Below, piece after piece: positions 42,792-50,716 of a stretch of 64,000 nt of DNA. A program made the position numbers and the translations under genes. The stretch is from Bacteroidales bacterium (GTDB taxonomy: Bacteria > Bacteroidota > Bacteroidia > Bacteroidales > UBA932). The notes beneath the pieces are model-generated. The model did not search any database and had not been told where the DNA came from. It was given only the letters and a program-made list of their open reading frames with translations. Location: contig JAILNI010000041.1 in the NCBI GenBank assembly GCA_024691765.1, forward strand, positions 62,001-126,000, given 5' to 3'. Each line of letters starts with the position of its first letter. Positions within the stretch are counted from its first letter, which is position 1.

Positions 42792-44489
42792 ATGAAATAC
42801 CGTATCCTGCTTGCAGCCCTGCTGCTTACGGTCGCCTGCTCCCAGGGGCCGAAACATCTTACCGTGCTCACTACCGACGACGTCCACGGCGCCTGGTTCG
42901 ATTCCACCTACACGGGCTCGGGCACACGCAACAGCCTGCTGGCCGTCAACTACTATGTGGACAGCGTACGCAGGGCTGACGGCAAGCGCAACGTGCTGCT
43001 GCTCGATGCCGGCGACTGCCTTCAGGGCGACAACGCCGCCTACTACTACAATTACGTGGATACGGTGAGCGAGCACCTCTTCAGCCGCCTGGCCGCCTAC
43101 ATGCGCTACGACGCTATAACCATGGGCAACCACGACTGCGAAGCCGGCCCGGCGGTGTATCGCAGGGTGGAGAAGGAACTCTCCTCGCACGGTATACCCT
43201 TCCTGGCGGGCAATGCCGTGAGCGATTCCACCGGCATGCCGGTGTTCCAGCTTTACAAAGTATTCCGGCGCGGGGGCATGAAGGTGCTTGTGCTCGGTTA
43301 CCAGAATCCCAACATTCCCGCATGGCTCGGAAAGGAACTGTGGCCTGACATGCACTTCGAGAGCCTCATTCCTCTGGTGCAGAACGATGTCGACGCCCTC
43401 CGGGCAGTTGTGAAACCGGACGTGACCATAGTATGCGCCCATTCGGGAACCGGCAAGGGCGACGGGAAGGTGCTTGAAGACCAGGCCCTCGACCTGCTTC
43501 AAACCCTGCACGGCGTGGATTTCGTGGTGTGTGCGCACGACCATCGCCAGACGACAATCTGCCGCGGCGACAGCACGGCCCTCATCAATACGGGCAGCAG
43601 GTCGTCCTATCTGGGCATGGGAAAAGTTGAGATGAGCAAAGAGGGCGCGAAGAAGGTAAGCGCTTCGCTCATAAAGGTGGACAAGGCCAAGGCCGATCCG
43701 GTGATGAGGAAGGCCTTCCAGGCCGATTTCGACGCTGTCAAGGCCTTTTCCAACAAGGAGATAGGCATGCTCGGAGACGAACTCCTTTCGCGCGATGCGT
43801 TCAAAGGCCGCTGCGCCTACATGGACCTGCTTCACAGGGTGGAGCTCGATGCGTCGGGAGCGCAGATATCCTTTGCGGCTCCGCTTAAGATCAACGCCCG
43901 GGTTCCCGCAGGGATGCTGTGCTTCAACGACCTCTTTACCATCTATCCCTTCGAGAACCAGCTGTTCGTGCTCAGGATGACGGGAAAGGAGATAAAAGAC
44001 TACCTGGAGTTTTCCTATGGCTCGTGGCTCGCGGCTCCCGGTTCCGGGCATGCCCTCGCCATTCAGCACAAGGCGGATCCCCGTTACGGGCGTGACAGCT
44101 GGTCCTTCGTGTATCCGAGCTACAATTTCGATTCCGCCGCCGGCCTGAACTACACCGTCGACCTCCGCAAGCCTGCGGGCTCGAGGGTGAAGATAAGCAG
44201 CCTCGCGGGAGGCAAACCCTTCAGCCCCGACGCAGAATATACCGTAGCCATGACGTCCTACCGCGCAAACGGTGGGGGAGCGCTGCTGACCAAAGGAGCC
44301 GGAATACCCAAAGCCGAACTCGACTCCAGGGTGGTGGGCCGCTACAGGGAAATCCGCGAGTATATAAAGGAATTCATAGAGAAGGAGGGTGTTCTGAATC
44401 CCGCCTCTTTCCCCACTCCAGCCATGGGAGACTGGCGCTTTGTTCCTGACGACAAAGCGATAGAGAAGGATATGCAGCTGCTGTTTTAG
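42792..44489 (+). CDS. 5'-nucleotidase / metallophosphatase lipoprotein
   Basis: 565 residues. Signal with lipobox (LLTVAC, Cys16). The calcineurin-like metallophosphatase domain (about 22-265) shows LTTDDVHGAWF (D-x-H), DAGDCLQGD, GNHDCEAG, AHSGTGKGDG and CAHDHRQT; the C-terminal nucleotide-binding domain (about 310-545) has NDLFTIYPFENQLFVLRMTGKEIKDYLE. Such enzymes strip phosphate from nucleotides outside the cytoplasm for salvage. Convergent with ffh (6 bp between stops). Confidence 0.92.
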   Translation: MKYRILLAALLLTVACSQGPKHLTVLTTDDVHGAWFDSTYTGSGTRNSLLAVNYYVDSVRRADGKRNVLLLDAGDCLQGDNAAYYYNYVDTVSEHLFSRLAAYMRYDAITMGNHDCEAGPAVYRRVEKELSSHGIPFLAGNAVSDSTGMPVFQLYKVFRRGGMKVLVLGYQNPNIPAWLGKELWPDMHFESLIPLVQNDVDALRAVVKPDVTIVCAHSGTGKGDGKVLEDQALDLLQTLHGVDFVVCAHDHRQTTICRGDSTALINTGSRSSYLGMGKVEMSKEGAKKVSASLIKVDKAKADPVMRKAFQADFDAVKAFSNKEIGMLGDELLSRDAFKGRCAYMDLLHRVELDASGAQISFAAPLKINARVPAGMLCFNDLFTIYPFENQLFVLRMTGKEIKDYLEFSYGSWLAAPGSGHALAIQHKADPRYGRDSWSFVYPSYNFDSAAGLNYTVDLRKPAGSRVKISSLAGGKPFSPDAEYTVAMTSYRANGGGALLTKGAGIPKAELDSRVVGRYREIREYIKEFIEKEGVLNPASFPTPAMGDWRFVPDDKAIEKDMQLLF

Positions 44490-44495
44490 GGGCGG

Positions 44496-45818
44496 CTATC
44501 CGCGGAAGTGCTTCATGCGCTCGCGGAGCGATCCGTCTGCGGCCATCTTCATCATCTTCCTGGTCCCCTCGAACTGCTTGAGGAGTTTGTTCACCTCGGC
44601 TATGTCGGTGCCCGAGCCGTCGGCTATGCGCTTGCGGCGGCTTCCGTTGATGCCTTCGGGATGCTCCCGCTCCCACGGGGTCATCGAATGGTAGATGGCT
44701 TCGGTGACGCCGAAAGCCTTGTCGTTGTCGAGGTCGACGTCCTTGAGCTGTTTGCCCACTCCGGGGAGCATGCCCGCGAGGTCCTTGATGTCGCCCATCT
44801 TGCGGACCTGCTGTATCTGGTTGTAGAAGTCGTTGAGGTTGAACTGGTTTTTGACGAGTTTCTTGCGAGTCTCGCGGGCTTCCTTTTCGTCAATTGCCTG
44901 CTGCGCCTTTTCAACCAGTGAGACCACGTCGCCCATTCCGAGTATGCGGTCGGCGGCACGCTCGGGGTAGAAGATGTCGAGCGCTTCCATCTTTTCGCCG
45001 GTTCCGACGAATTTGATGGGTTTGCCGGTCACGGCCTTGATGGAGAGGGCCGCACCGCCGCGGGTGTCGCCGTCGAGTTTGGTGAGCACGACCCCGTCGT
45101 AATCGATGGCTTCGTTGAATGCGGTTGCGCTGGCTACCGCGTCCTGGCCGGTCATTGCGTCTACGACAAAGAGGGTTTCCGAAGGCTTCACGGCCGCATG
45201 CATGGTGCGGATCTCGTCCATGAGTTCCTGGTCCACCGCAAGACGTCCGGCGGTATCGACTATGATTACGCTGTAGCCCTGCTGTCCGCCCTGTGATATG
45301 GCTGCCTTCGCCACCTTGACCGGGTCGGATTCGCCTTCGATGCTGAACACGGGCACGTCCACCTGGGCCCCGAGGGTCTTGAGCTGCTCTATAGCGGCCG
45401 GACGGAAGGTGTCGCATGCCGCCAGCATCACCTTGGTGCCCTTCTTTTTGAGCCTGAGGGCCAGCTTGGCGCTGAAAGTGGTTTTACCGGAACCGTTGAG
45501 GCCGGCGACCAGCACCACTGCCGGATTGCCTTTGAGGTTGATGTCGGTGCCGCCTCCGCCCATGAATTCGGCGAGCGAGTCGTGCACTATCTTGACCATC
45601 ATCTGCTGGGGCTTAACTGCAGTGAGCACGCCCGTTCCTATGGCCTTTTCCTTTACACCGTCGCAGAATTCCTTGGCGACTTTGTACGACACGTCGGCGT
45701 CCAGAAGGGCGCGGCGTATGTCCTTGACGGTTTCGGCTACGTTTATCTCGGTAATCCTTCCTTCTCCCTTGAGAATCTTGAAGGATCTTTCAAGTCTTTC
45801 CTGAAGTGCTTCGAACAT
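44496..45818 (-). CDS. ffh: Signal recognition particle protein
   Basis: Ffh binds SRP RNA and signal sequences of nascent membrane proteins and docks with FtsY. 440 residues: N domain (MFEALQERLERSFKILKGEG), the GTPase (G1 GLNGSGKTTFSAKLA, G3 DTAGRLAVDQ, TKLDGDTRGGAALS), and the Met-rich M domain with MLPGVGK and the C-terminal RRKRIADGSGTDIAEVNKLL. The ATG at 45818 gives the standard N-terminus; upstream in-frame codons lie in the promoter (TACTTTTG, 45831-45824 minus). The RNA partner ffs is at 26.6 kb. Confidence 0.96.
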   Translation of the reverse strand: MFEALQERLERSFKILKGEGRITEINVAETVKDIRRALLDADVSYKVAKEFCDGVKEKAIGTGVLTAVKPQQMMVKIVHDSLAEFMGGGGTDINLKGNPAVVLVAGLNGSGKTTFSAKLALRLKKKGTKVMLAACDTFRPAAIEQLKTLGAQVDVPVFSIEGESDPVKVAKAAISQGGQQGYSVIIVDTAGRLAVDQELMDEIRTMHAAVKPSETLFVVDAMTGQDAVASATAFNEAIDYDGVVLTKLDGDTRGGAALSIKAVTGKPIKFVGTGEKMEALDIFYPERAADRILGMGDVVSLVEKAQQAIDEKEARETRKKLVKNQFNLNDFYNQIQQVRKMGDIKDLAGMLPGVGKQLKDVDLDNDKAFGVTEAIYHSMTPWEREHPEGINGSRRKRIADGSGTDIAEVNKLLKQFEGTRKMMKMAADGSLRERMKHFRG

Positions 45819-45881
45819 GGGTGCAAAAGTACGAAAAATACGGTATAATGCCTCCCGAATAAACAATAAATACCCAATCTT

Positions 45882-46295
45882 ATGAGAAAAACCTTTACAA
45901 AGGTGTTGCGACGCTTCCAGGAAGTGCTCGCAAAGGATTCCGACAGGCAGGACATTTCCTGCAAGAGTGAAATTATCGAGAAGTTCGACGAATGGGTGAA
46001 GTCCAAGGAGTTCTGCCGCAGGGACGAGACCATGCAGGATATTGCCGCAAGGCTCGACATGTCCCGCTACGAACTCTCATGGGTGAGCCGGAGAATTTAT
46101 GGCGACAACTTCCCGAGCCTGCGAAAGCGTCTGCGGATAAGGGAAGCGGCGCGCATCCTTTCGAATCATCCCGAACTGCCCATACTGCATGTGGCGGAGA
46201 TGGTGGGAATCGCCGACAAGACCAATTTCCGGCGTCAGTTCGCGGAGGAGACCGGGATGAGCCCGGGGGAGTGGAGGGAAGCTCATCGAAAGTAG
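45882..46295 (+). CDS. Helix-turn-helix protein of AraC type
   Basis: 137 residues. The C-terminal half (about 60-135) is an AraC-type double helix-turn-helix: MQDIAARLDMSRYELSWVSRRIYG and then VAEMVGIADKTNFRRQFAEETGMSPGEWREAHR. No effector-binding domain is seen; the short N-terminus is helical. The protein probably binds DNA directly, possibly in response to a partner. Its targets are unknown. It is divergent from ffh and 37 bp before the CNNM-type gene. Confidence 0.8.
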   Translation: MRKTFTKVLRRFQEVLAKDSDRQDISCKSEIIEKFDEWVKSKEFCRRDETMQDIAARLDMSRYELSWVSRRIYGDNFPSLRKRLRIREAARILSNHPELPILHVAEMVGIADKTNFRRQFAEETGMSPGEWREAHRK

Positions 46296-46332
46296 TGAGT
46301 ATTGGCGATAATTTGCTATATTTGCACGTTTT

Positions 46333-47412
46333 ATGAGCCAATCGAGCTACATATTCCTGCTCATCGTGGACCTCCTGTTCACGGTGGGCATTTCATTTCT
46401 CTGCAGCATACTCGAGTCGGTGCTGATGTCCACCCCCATCTCCTACATCACCATGAGGGAGGAGGAAGGCTTCCGTCCGGCCACGCGCTTCAAGAAATAC
46501 AAGACCTCGATTGACAGGCCGATAGCGGCGATTATCGCCATGAACACCATTGCCAATACCTTCGGCGCGTCCATGGTGGGCGTGCTTACGGCAAGGGCCT
46601 TCGGCAGCGCCTGGGTGGGCTGGATGTCGGCCATCGTCACCCTGCTCATCCTGGTGGTGTCGGAGATTATCCCCAAGACTATAGGCACCAACCGCTACAA
46701 GAGGCTCATGGGCTTCACCACGGTTGGAATAGGCGTGCTGCTTTTCCTCATGTGGCCTTTCGTGGAACTCATCCAGTTCATCCAGAAATCCCTCGCCCGC
46801 GACGACGACGACACAACCGTCAGCCGTGAGGAGGTGAGCGCGATGGCCAACGTGGGGGAAGAGGAAGGAGTGCTCGACAAGGACGAGAACAAGGTCATCC
46901 AGAACATAATGAGGCTCGACGAGATCAAGGCCTACGACGCCATGACGCCGAGGGTAGTCTGCTCCGTCGCACCCGAGGACATGACGCTCCGCGAGTATTT
47001 CGAGGACGAGGACTTCGAGCACCATTCCCGCATCCCGCTGTATGCCGAGAGTCCGGAGTACATCACCGGGTACATCCTTCGGGACGATGCGCTGGAGAAC
47101 CTGGCCGAGGACAAGTTCGAAAAAAAGCTGAAGGACATCAAGCGGGAGATCTCCTACTTCAACGAGGAGAGCAACCTCGACGAGATTTGGCAGGCCCTGC
47201 TGAAGAGCCGCGAGCAGATAGCCCTCATCATCGATGATTATGGTTCCTTCCAGGGAATTCTCACGCTGGAAGACATAATCGAGACGGTGTTCGGGCTTGA
47301 AATCATGGACGAGTACGACGAGGTCTCGGACATGCAGCAGTACGCCAAGGACCGTTGGCAGAAGCGCCAGAAGCGCTATAAAAAGGTCACCATCCCAAAA
47401 AATCAGCAGTAA
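46333..47412 (+). CDS. CNNM/CorB-type (DUF21-CBS, 'hemolysin family') membrane protein
   Basis: 359 residues: a DUF21 (CNNM) membrane domain with about four hydrophobic segments and the motif VSEIIPKTIG, followed by a CBS pair (about 190-320; AMTPRVVCSVAPEDMTL, ALIIDDYGSFQGILTLEDIIETVFG). CorB/CNNM proteins move Mg2+; the 'hemolysin' label is historical. The usual C-terminal CorC/HlyC domain is absent, and a basic tail ends the protein. A -7 box TATATTTG is at 46317-46324. Confidence 0.88.
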   Translation: MSQSSYIFLLIVDLLFTVGISFLCSILESVLMSTPISYITMREEEGFRPATRFKKYKTSIDRPIAAIIAMNTIANTFGASMVGVLTARAFGSAWVGWMSAIVTLLILVVSEIIPKTIGTNRYKRLMGFTTVGIGVLLFLMWPFVELIQFIQKSLARDDDDTTVSREEVSAMANVGEEEGVLDKDENKVIQNIMRLDEIKAYDAMTPRVVCSVAPEDMTLREYFEDEDFEHHSRIPLYAESPEYITGYILRDDALENLAEDKFEKKLKDIKREISYFNEESNLDEIWQALLKSREQIALIIDDYGSFQGILTLEDIIETVFGLEIMDEYDEVSDMQQYAKDRWQKRQKRYKKVTIPKNQQ

Positions 47413-47470
47413 GCAAGCGAACCTGTCGTTTTTTTTCTTACTTTTGTAGGAATGGTAACTGCAGGGCCCC

Positions 47471-47740
47471 ATGCTTGAGGACGTACAAAACAAAATCACC
47501 AGGCTGATAGCTCTTTACGAAGGCGAGAAGCAGCGGGCGGACGAGCTCGCGGAATCGCTTTCAAAGTGCCGGGAGGATCTGCAGGACCGTCAAAGGCAGA
47601 TTGCTGAACTTAAAGACAAGATAGAGAACGGGAGGTTGCAGAACGCCTTCGCATCCGGGGGTAACCAGGAGGCAAAAAGCGCGATTGCGGCCCTCATCGG
47701 AGAGATAGACAAGTGCTTGGCGTTGCTCAAGGCAGATTAG
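47471..47740 (+). CDS. Small coiled-coil protein upstream of zapA
   Basis: 89 residues forming one long coiled coil (about 5-55, LIALYEGEKQRADELAESLSK) and a short helical tail. There is a -7 box TACTTTTG at 47439-47446. It ends 1 bp before zapA, so it is the first gene of the zapA operon; its position suggests a role with ZapA in division (compare the coiled-coil ZapB), which is inference. I recognise no named family. Confidence 0.7.
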   Translation: MLEDVQNKITRLIALYEGEKQRADELAESLSKCREDLQDRQRQIAELKDKIENGRLQNAFASGGNQEAKSAIAALIGEIDKCLALLKAD

Positions 47741-47741
47741 T

Positions 47742-48038
47742 ATGGACGAACAGAACATAACCCTCCGTATCGCCGGCAAGGAGTATCCCCTCAGGGTGAA
47801 ATCTCCTGAAGCCGAACAGGTATACAGGCTCGCTGCGGAGGATATCAACAACACGCTGTCCGTTTACAACGCTAACTACCCCGACAAGAGCGACTACGAC
47901 AAAATGGTGCTTGTGTGCCTCGGTCAGGCGGTAAGCAAAATAACCGTCAAGCGCACGGCCGCGAGGCTTGCGTCCGACCTGGATACTCTCGACGACGAAC
48001 TCGGGAACTACCTTGCCGGAATAGAAAAAAACCGTTAG
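47742..48038 (+). CDS. zapA: Cell division protein ZapA
   Basis: ZapA binds and bundles FtsZ filaments at mid-cell. The 98-residue protein has the ZapA-type N-terminal beta hairpin (NITLRIAGKEYPLRVKSPEAEQVYRLAAEDIN) and a C-terminal helix for coiled-coil dimerisation (SDYDKMVLVCLGQAVSKITV). The 3' end, including the stop codon, is also the 5' arm of the 6S-like RNA's closing stem. Confidence 0.92.
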   Translation: MDEQNITLRIAGKEYPLRVKSPEAEQVYRLAAEDINNTLSVYNANYPDKSDYDKMVLVCLGQAVSKITVKRTAARLASDLDTLDDELGNYLAGIEKNR

Positions 48039-48174
48039 TCCGTCCCAGCGAAACAAACAAGTTCCTCGGAACCGGGCCGACTCGGCGGGGGGATGGCAGG
48101 CCCTTGAGTGGGAAACCAGAAACCCGGCGGAACCCAAATCCTGCAGTAATTATTTCTGCTCAGGGACTAACGGT
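48031..48174 (+). ncRNA. ssrS: 6S RNA candidate (ssrS) between zapA and rny
   Basis: ACCGTTAGTCC (48031-48041) is perfectly complementary to GGACTAACGGT (48164-48174), closing a 144-nt fold. Inside, GTTCC/GGAAC, CCGGG/CCCGG and GGGCC/GGCCC pairs form an upper stem with an open central region, as 6S RNA does when it mimics an open promoter bound by RNA polymerase. Location directly after zapA is that of ssrS in many bacteria. No ORF fits. The 5' arm overlaps the zapA stop codon, so the RNA is probably processed from the zapA message or starts inside it. Exact ends are not known. Confidence 0.7.
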
Positions 48175-48184
48175 GATTTATCCG

Positions 48185-48224
48185 GGCGGCATCTGTACAC
48201 AAGTGCGGATGCCGCCTTTGTTTT
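48185..48224 (+). terminator. Terminator after the 6S RNA candidate
   Basis: GGCGGCATC (48185-48193) and GATGCCGCC (48208-48216) form a perfect 9-bp stem followed by TTTGTTTT. It separates the zapA/6S unit from rny. Confidence 0.85.
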
Positions 48225-48248
48225 GAGACTGTTTGAAATATTTATACT

Positions 48249-49787
48249 ATGTGGATTTATTTATTACTGTCGGCAGTCGCGGGGGCAGTCCTCGCACTCG
48301 CCATTTACATACTCCTCCACCGCGCATCCCTGCGCGGAAGGCGTGAGGCCATAATCGAAAAGGCGGAACTTGAAGGTGAAAAGATCAAGCAGCAGAAGAT
48401 TCTGCAGGCCAAGGAAAGGTTCATCCAGCTCAAGGGAGAGCATGAATCCTATGTGGCCGAAAAGAATTCGAAGCTTCAGGAAGCCGAGAACCGTATACGC
48501 CAGAAAGAGAGCCAGCTCGGGCAGCAGAATGCCGAACTCGGGCGCAAGCAGCACGAACTCGAGGCCGCCGAGGCCAGGGCTACGGCAAGGGCGGAGGCCC
48601 TCGAGCACAAAGAGGCCGAGTACGAACGCCTGTCCGCCCAGGTGAACAAGCAGCTGGAGGCCGTTGCCGGCATGTCCGCCCAGGACGCCCGCAACCTTCT
48701 CATCGAAAACATGAAGGCCGAGGCCCGCAGCGAGGCCCAGGCGTACATAAACGACACTATCGACGAGGCCAGGCTCAATGCCGCCAAGGAGGCCAAGCGC
48801 ATAGTGATCAATACCATACAGCGCACGGCCACCGAGACCGCCATAGAGAATGCTGTCACATCCTTTCCCATCGACAACGATGAGATCAAGGGCCGCGTGA
48901 TAGGCCGTGAAGGGCGCAACATCCGTGCTCTCGAAGCAGCTACCGGAGTTGAAATAGTGGTTGACGATACGCCCGATGCCATACTCATTTCGGGCTTCGA
49001 CCCGGTTCGCCGCGAGGTGGCGCGCCTTGCTCTGCACCAGCTGGTGCTCGACGGCCGCATACATCCCGCCCGTATCGAGGAAGTGGTGGCAAAGGTGAGC
49101 GCCCAGCTCGAAGAGGAGATGCTCGAGACCGGCAAGCGCACCTGCATCGACCTCGGTGTCCACGGCATGAGCCTGGAGCTTGTAAGGCTGATCGGTCGCA
49201 TGAAGTATCGTTCTTCCTATGGGCAGAACCTGCTTCAGCACAGCCGCGAAGTGGCGAACATCGCCGCCATCATGGCTTCCGAACTCGGGCTCAATCCCAA
49301 ACTCGCCAAGCGTGCAGGCCTGCTTCACGACATAGGTAAGGTCTCCGACGCCGACCCCGAACTTCCGCACGCCATACTGGGCGCCAAACTGGCGGAGCAG
49401 TACAAGGAGCGTCCCGAAATCGTGAATGCGGTAGGTGCGCACCACGAAGAGATGGAGATGACCACCGTCATCGCGCCCATCGTACTCGTTGCCGACGCCA
49501 TATCCGGCGCAAGGCCTGGTGCCCGCCGCGAGGTTATCGAGAGCTACATCAAGCGCCTCAAGGGAATGGAAGACCTCGCAGCCTCGTATCAGGGCGTTAC
49601 CAAGAGTTACGCCATCCAGGCCGGCCGCGAGCTCCGCGTGATAGTCGGAGCTGAGGAAGTTTCCGATGAGCAGGCGGCGCGTCTTTCCGGCGACATCGCC
49701 CAGAAGATTCAGGACGAGATGACCTATCCCGGACAGGTTAAGGTTACCGTCATACGCGAGACCCGCTCCGTGGCTTACGCCAAGTAG
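48249..49787 (+). CDS. rny: Ribonuclease Y
   Basis: RNase Y is a membrane-bound endoribonuclease that starts mRNA decay. The 512-residue protein is typical: an N-terminal transmembrane helix (about 3-22, [21 protein letters not shown]), a long coiled coil (about 30-190), a KH domain with [25 protein letters not shown], and an HD phosphohydrolase domain with [14 protein letters not shown] and GLLHDIGK (His-Asp). It starts 25 bp after the 6S-region terminator; no clear promoter of its own is seen. Terminated by a perfect hairpin at 49810. Confidence 0.96.
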   Translation: MWIYLLLSAVAGAVLALAIYILLHRASLRGRREAIIEKAELEGEKIKQQKILQAKERFIQLKGEHESYVAEKNSKLQEAENRIRQKESQLGQQNAELGRKQHELEAAEARATARAEALEHKEAEYERLSAQVNKQLEAVAGMSAQDARNLLIENMKAEARSEAQAYINDTIDEARLNAAKEAKRIVINTIQRTATETAIENAVTSFPIDNDEIKGRVIGREGRNIRALEAATGVEIVVDDTPDAILISGFDPVRREVARLALHQLVLDGRIHPARIEEVVAKVSAQLEEEMLETGKRTCIDLGVHGMSLELVRLIGRMKYRSSYGQNLLQHSREVANIAAIMASELGLNPKLAKRAGLLHDIGKVSDADPELPHAILGAKLAEQYKERPEIVNAVGAHHEEMEMTTVIAPIVLVADAISGARPGARREVIESYIKRLKGMEDLAASYQGVTKSYAIQAGRELRVIVGAEEVSDEQAARLSGDIAQKIQDEMTYPGQVKVTVIRETRSVAYAK

Positions 49788-49809
49788 GGAAATCCCGCAT
49801 ATATACACG

Positions 49810-49839
49810 CCGAACGCCCGCTTCACAGCGGGCGTTCGG
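49810..49839. terminator. Terminator between rny and trmD (convergent)
   Basis: CCGAACGCCCGC (49810-49821), loop TTCACA, GCGGGCGTTCGG (49828-49839): a perfect 12-bp stem. The remainder of 49840-49973 is AT-rich and shows nothing else. Confidence 0.8.
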
Positions 49840-49973
49840 TGGTTAGTTAGTAGTGTTTACTATGTTGGTTAGAAGTAGTTGTTTCAATTTTTCAAGGGCA
49901 AATATACGGAATTTTTTTAAATATGCAAACAAAACGCAAAATTTTTTAATGAATTTTTGCTGAGTTTTTAAAA

Positions 49974-50648
49974 TTATTTAAGAAGTTCCGGTCTCAAAGC
50001 CCTGGTTCTTTCAAGCGCCTGCTCGTCCTGCCAGGCCTGAATGAGCTTTGGATTCCCGCTCAGAAGCACCTCAGGAACCTTCCAGCCGTTGAATTCGGCG
50101 GGGCGGGTGTATACGGGCGCCGAGAGGAGCCCGTCCTGGAAGGAGTCGCTCAGAGCGCTGGTCTCGTCCGTGAGGGCTCCGGGAATCAGCCGCACCAGCG
50201 AATCAGCGAGTATGGCGGCGGGAATCTCGCCTCCGCTTACCACATAGTTGCCTATTGAAATCTCGCGGGTAACAAGGTGTTCGCGTATGCGGTGGTCGAT
50301 TCCCTTGTAGTGCCCGCAGAGTATAATGATGTTCTTTTTGAGGGACAGTTCGTTCGAGATTGCCTGGTCGAGTATTTCCCCGTCGGGCGACATGTATATC
50401 ACCTCGTCGTATTCGCGCTGGGCCTTGAGGTCGCGTATGATGTTGAATACCGGTTCCACCATCATCACCATGCCGGCGTCGCCTCCATAGGAGTAGTCGT
50501 CCACGTTGCGGCGGGGGCCAAGCCCGTATTCGCGAAGGTTGTGAACCTCTATCTCGACAAGACCTTTCCTGCGGGCGCGGCCCACGATCGAGTGGCTCAG
50601 GGGGCTGTCCAGCAGCTCCGGGACCACGCTTATTATATCGATTCTCAT
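49974..50648 (-). CDS. trmD: tRNA (guanine-N1)-methyltransferase
   Basis: TrmD methylates G37 of tRNAs with CNN anticodons-related sets, preventing frameshifts. 224 residues with the SPOUT knot: [26 protein letters not shown] start, [15 protein letters not shown], the [18 protein letters not shown] knot loop and [29 protein letters not shown] with the SAM-binding region. It is single; a minus-strand -7 box (TAATTTTG, 50673-50666) is 17 bp before the ATG. Confidence 0.96.
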   Translation of the reverse strand: MRIDIISVVPELLDSPLSHSIVGRARRKGLVEIEVHNLREYGLGPRRNVDDYSYGGDAGMVMMVEPVFNIIRDLKAQREYDEVIYMSPDGEILDQAISNELSLKKNIIILCGHYKGIDHRIREHLVTREISIGNYVVSGGEIPAAILADSLVRLIPGALTDETSALSDSFQDGLLSAPVYTRPAEFNGWKVPEVLLSGNPKLIQAWQDEQALERTRALRPELLK

Positions 50649-50665
50649 CTCGGGATTATTTTCCG

Positions 50666-50693
50666 CAAAATTAAAGAAAAAAGATTATATTTG
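50666..50693. promoter_or_regulatory. Divergent promoters of trmD and the DUF349 gene
   Basis: The minus strand reads TAATTTTG (50673-50666) for trmD, the plus strand TATATTTG (50686-50693), 23 bp before the DUF349-gene ATG. Confidence 0.65.
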
Positions 50694-50716
50694 TAAGTTT
50701 AACAGTTACAGGTAGT

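Noticed and set aside
49840..49973. Repeated GGTTAG/TAGTAG tracts after the rny terminator
   Set aside because: Short and imperfect; no more than expected in an AT-rich intergenic stretch.
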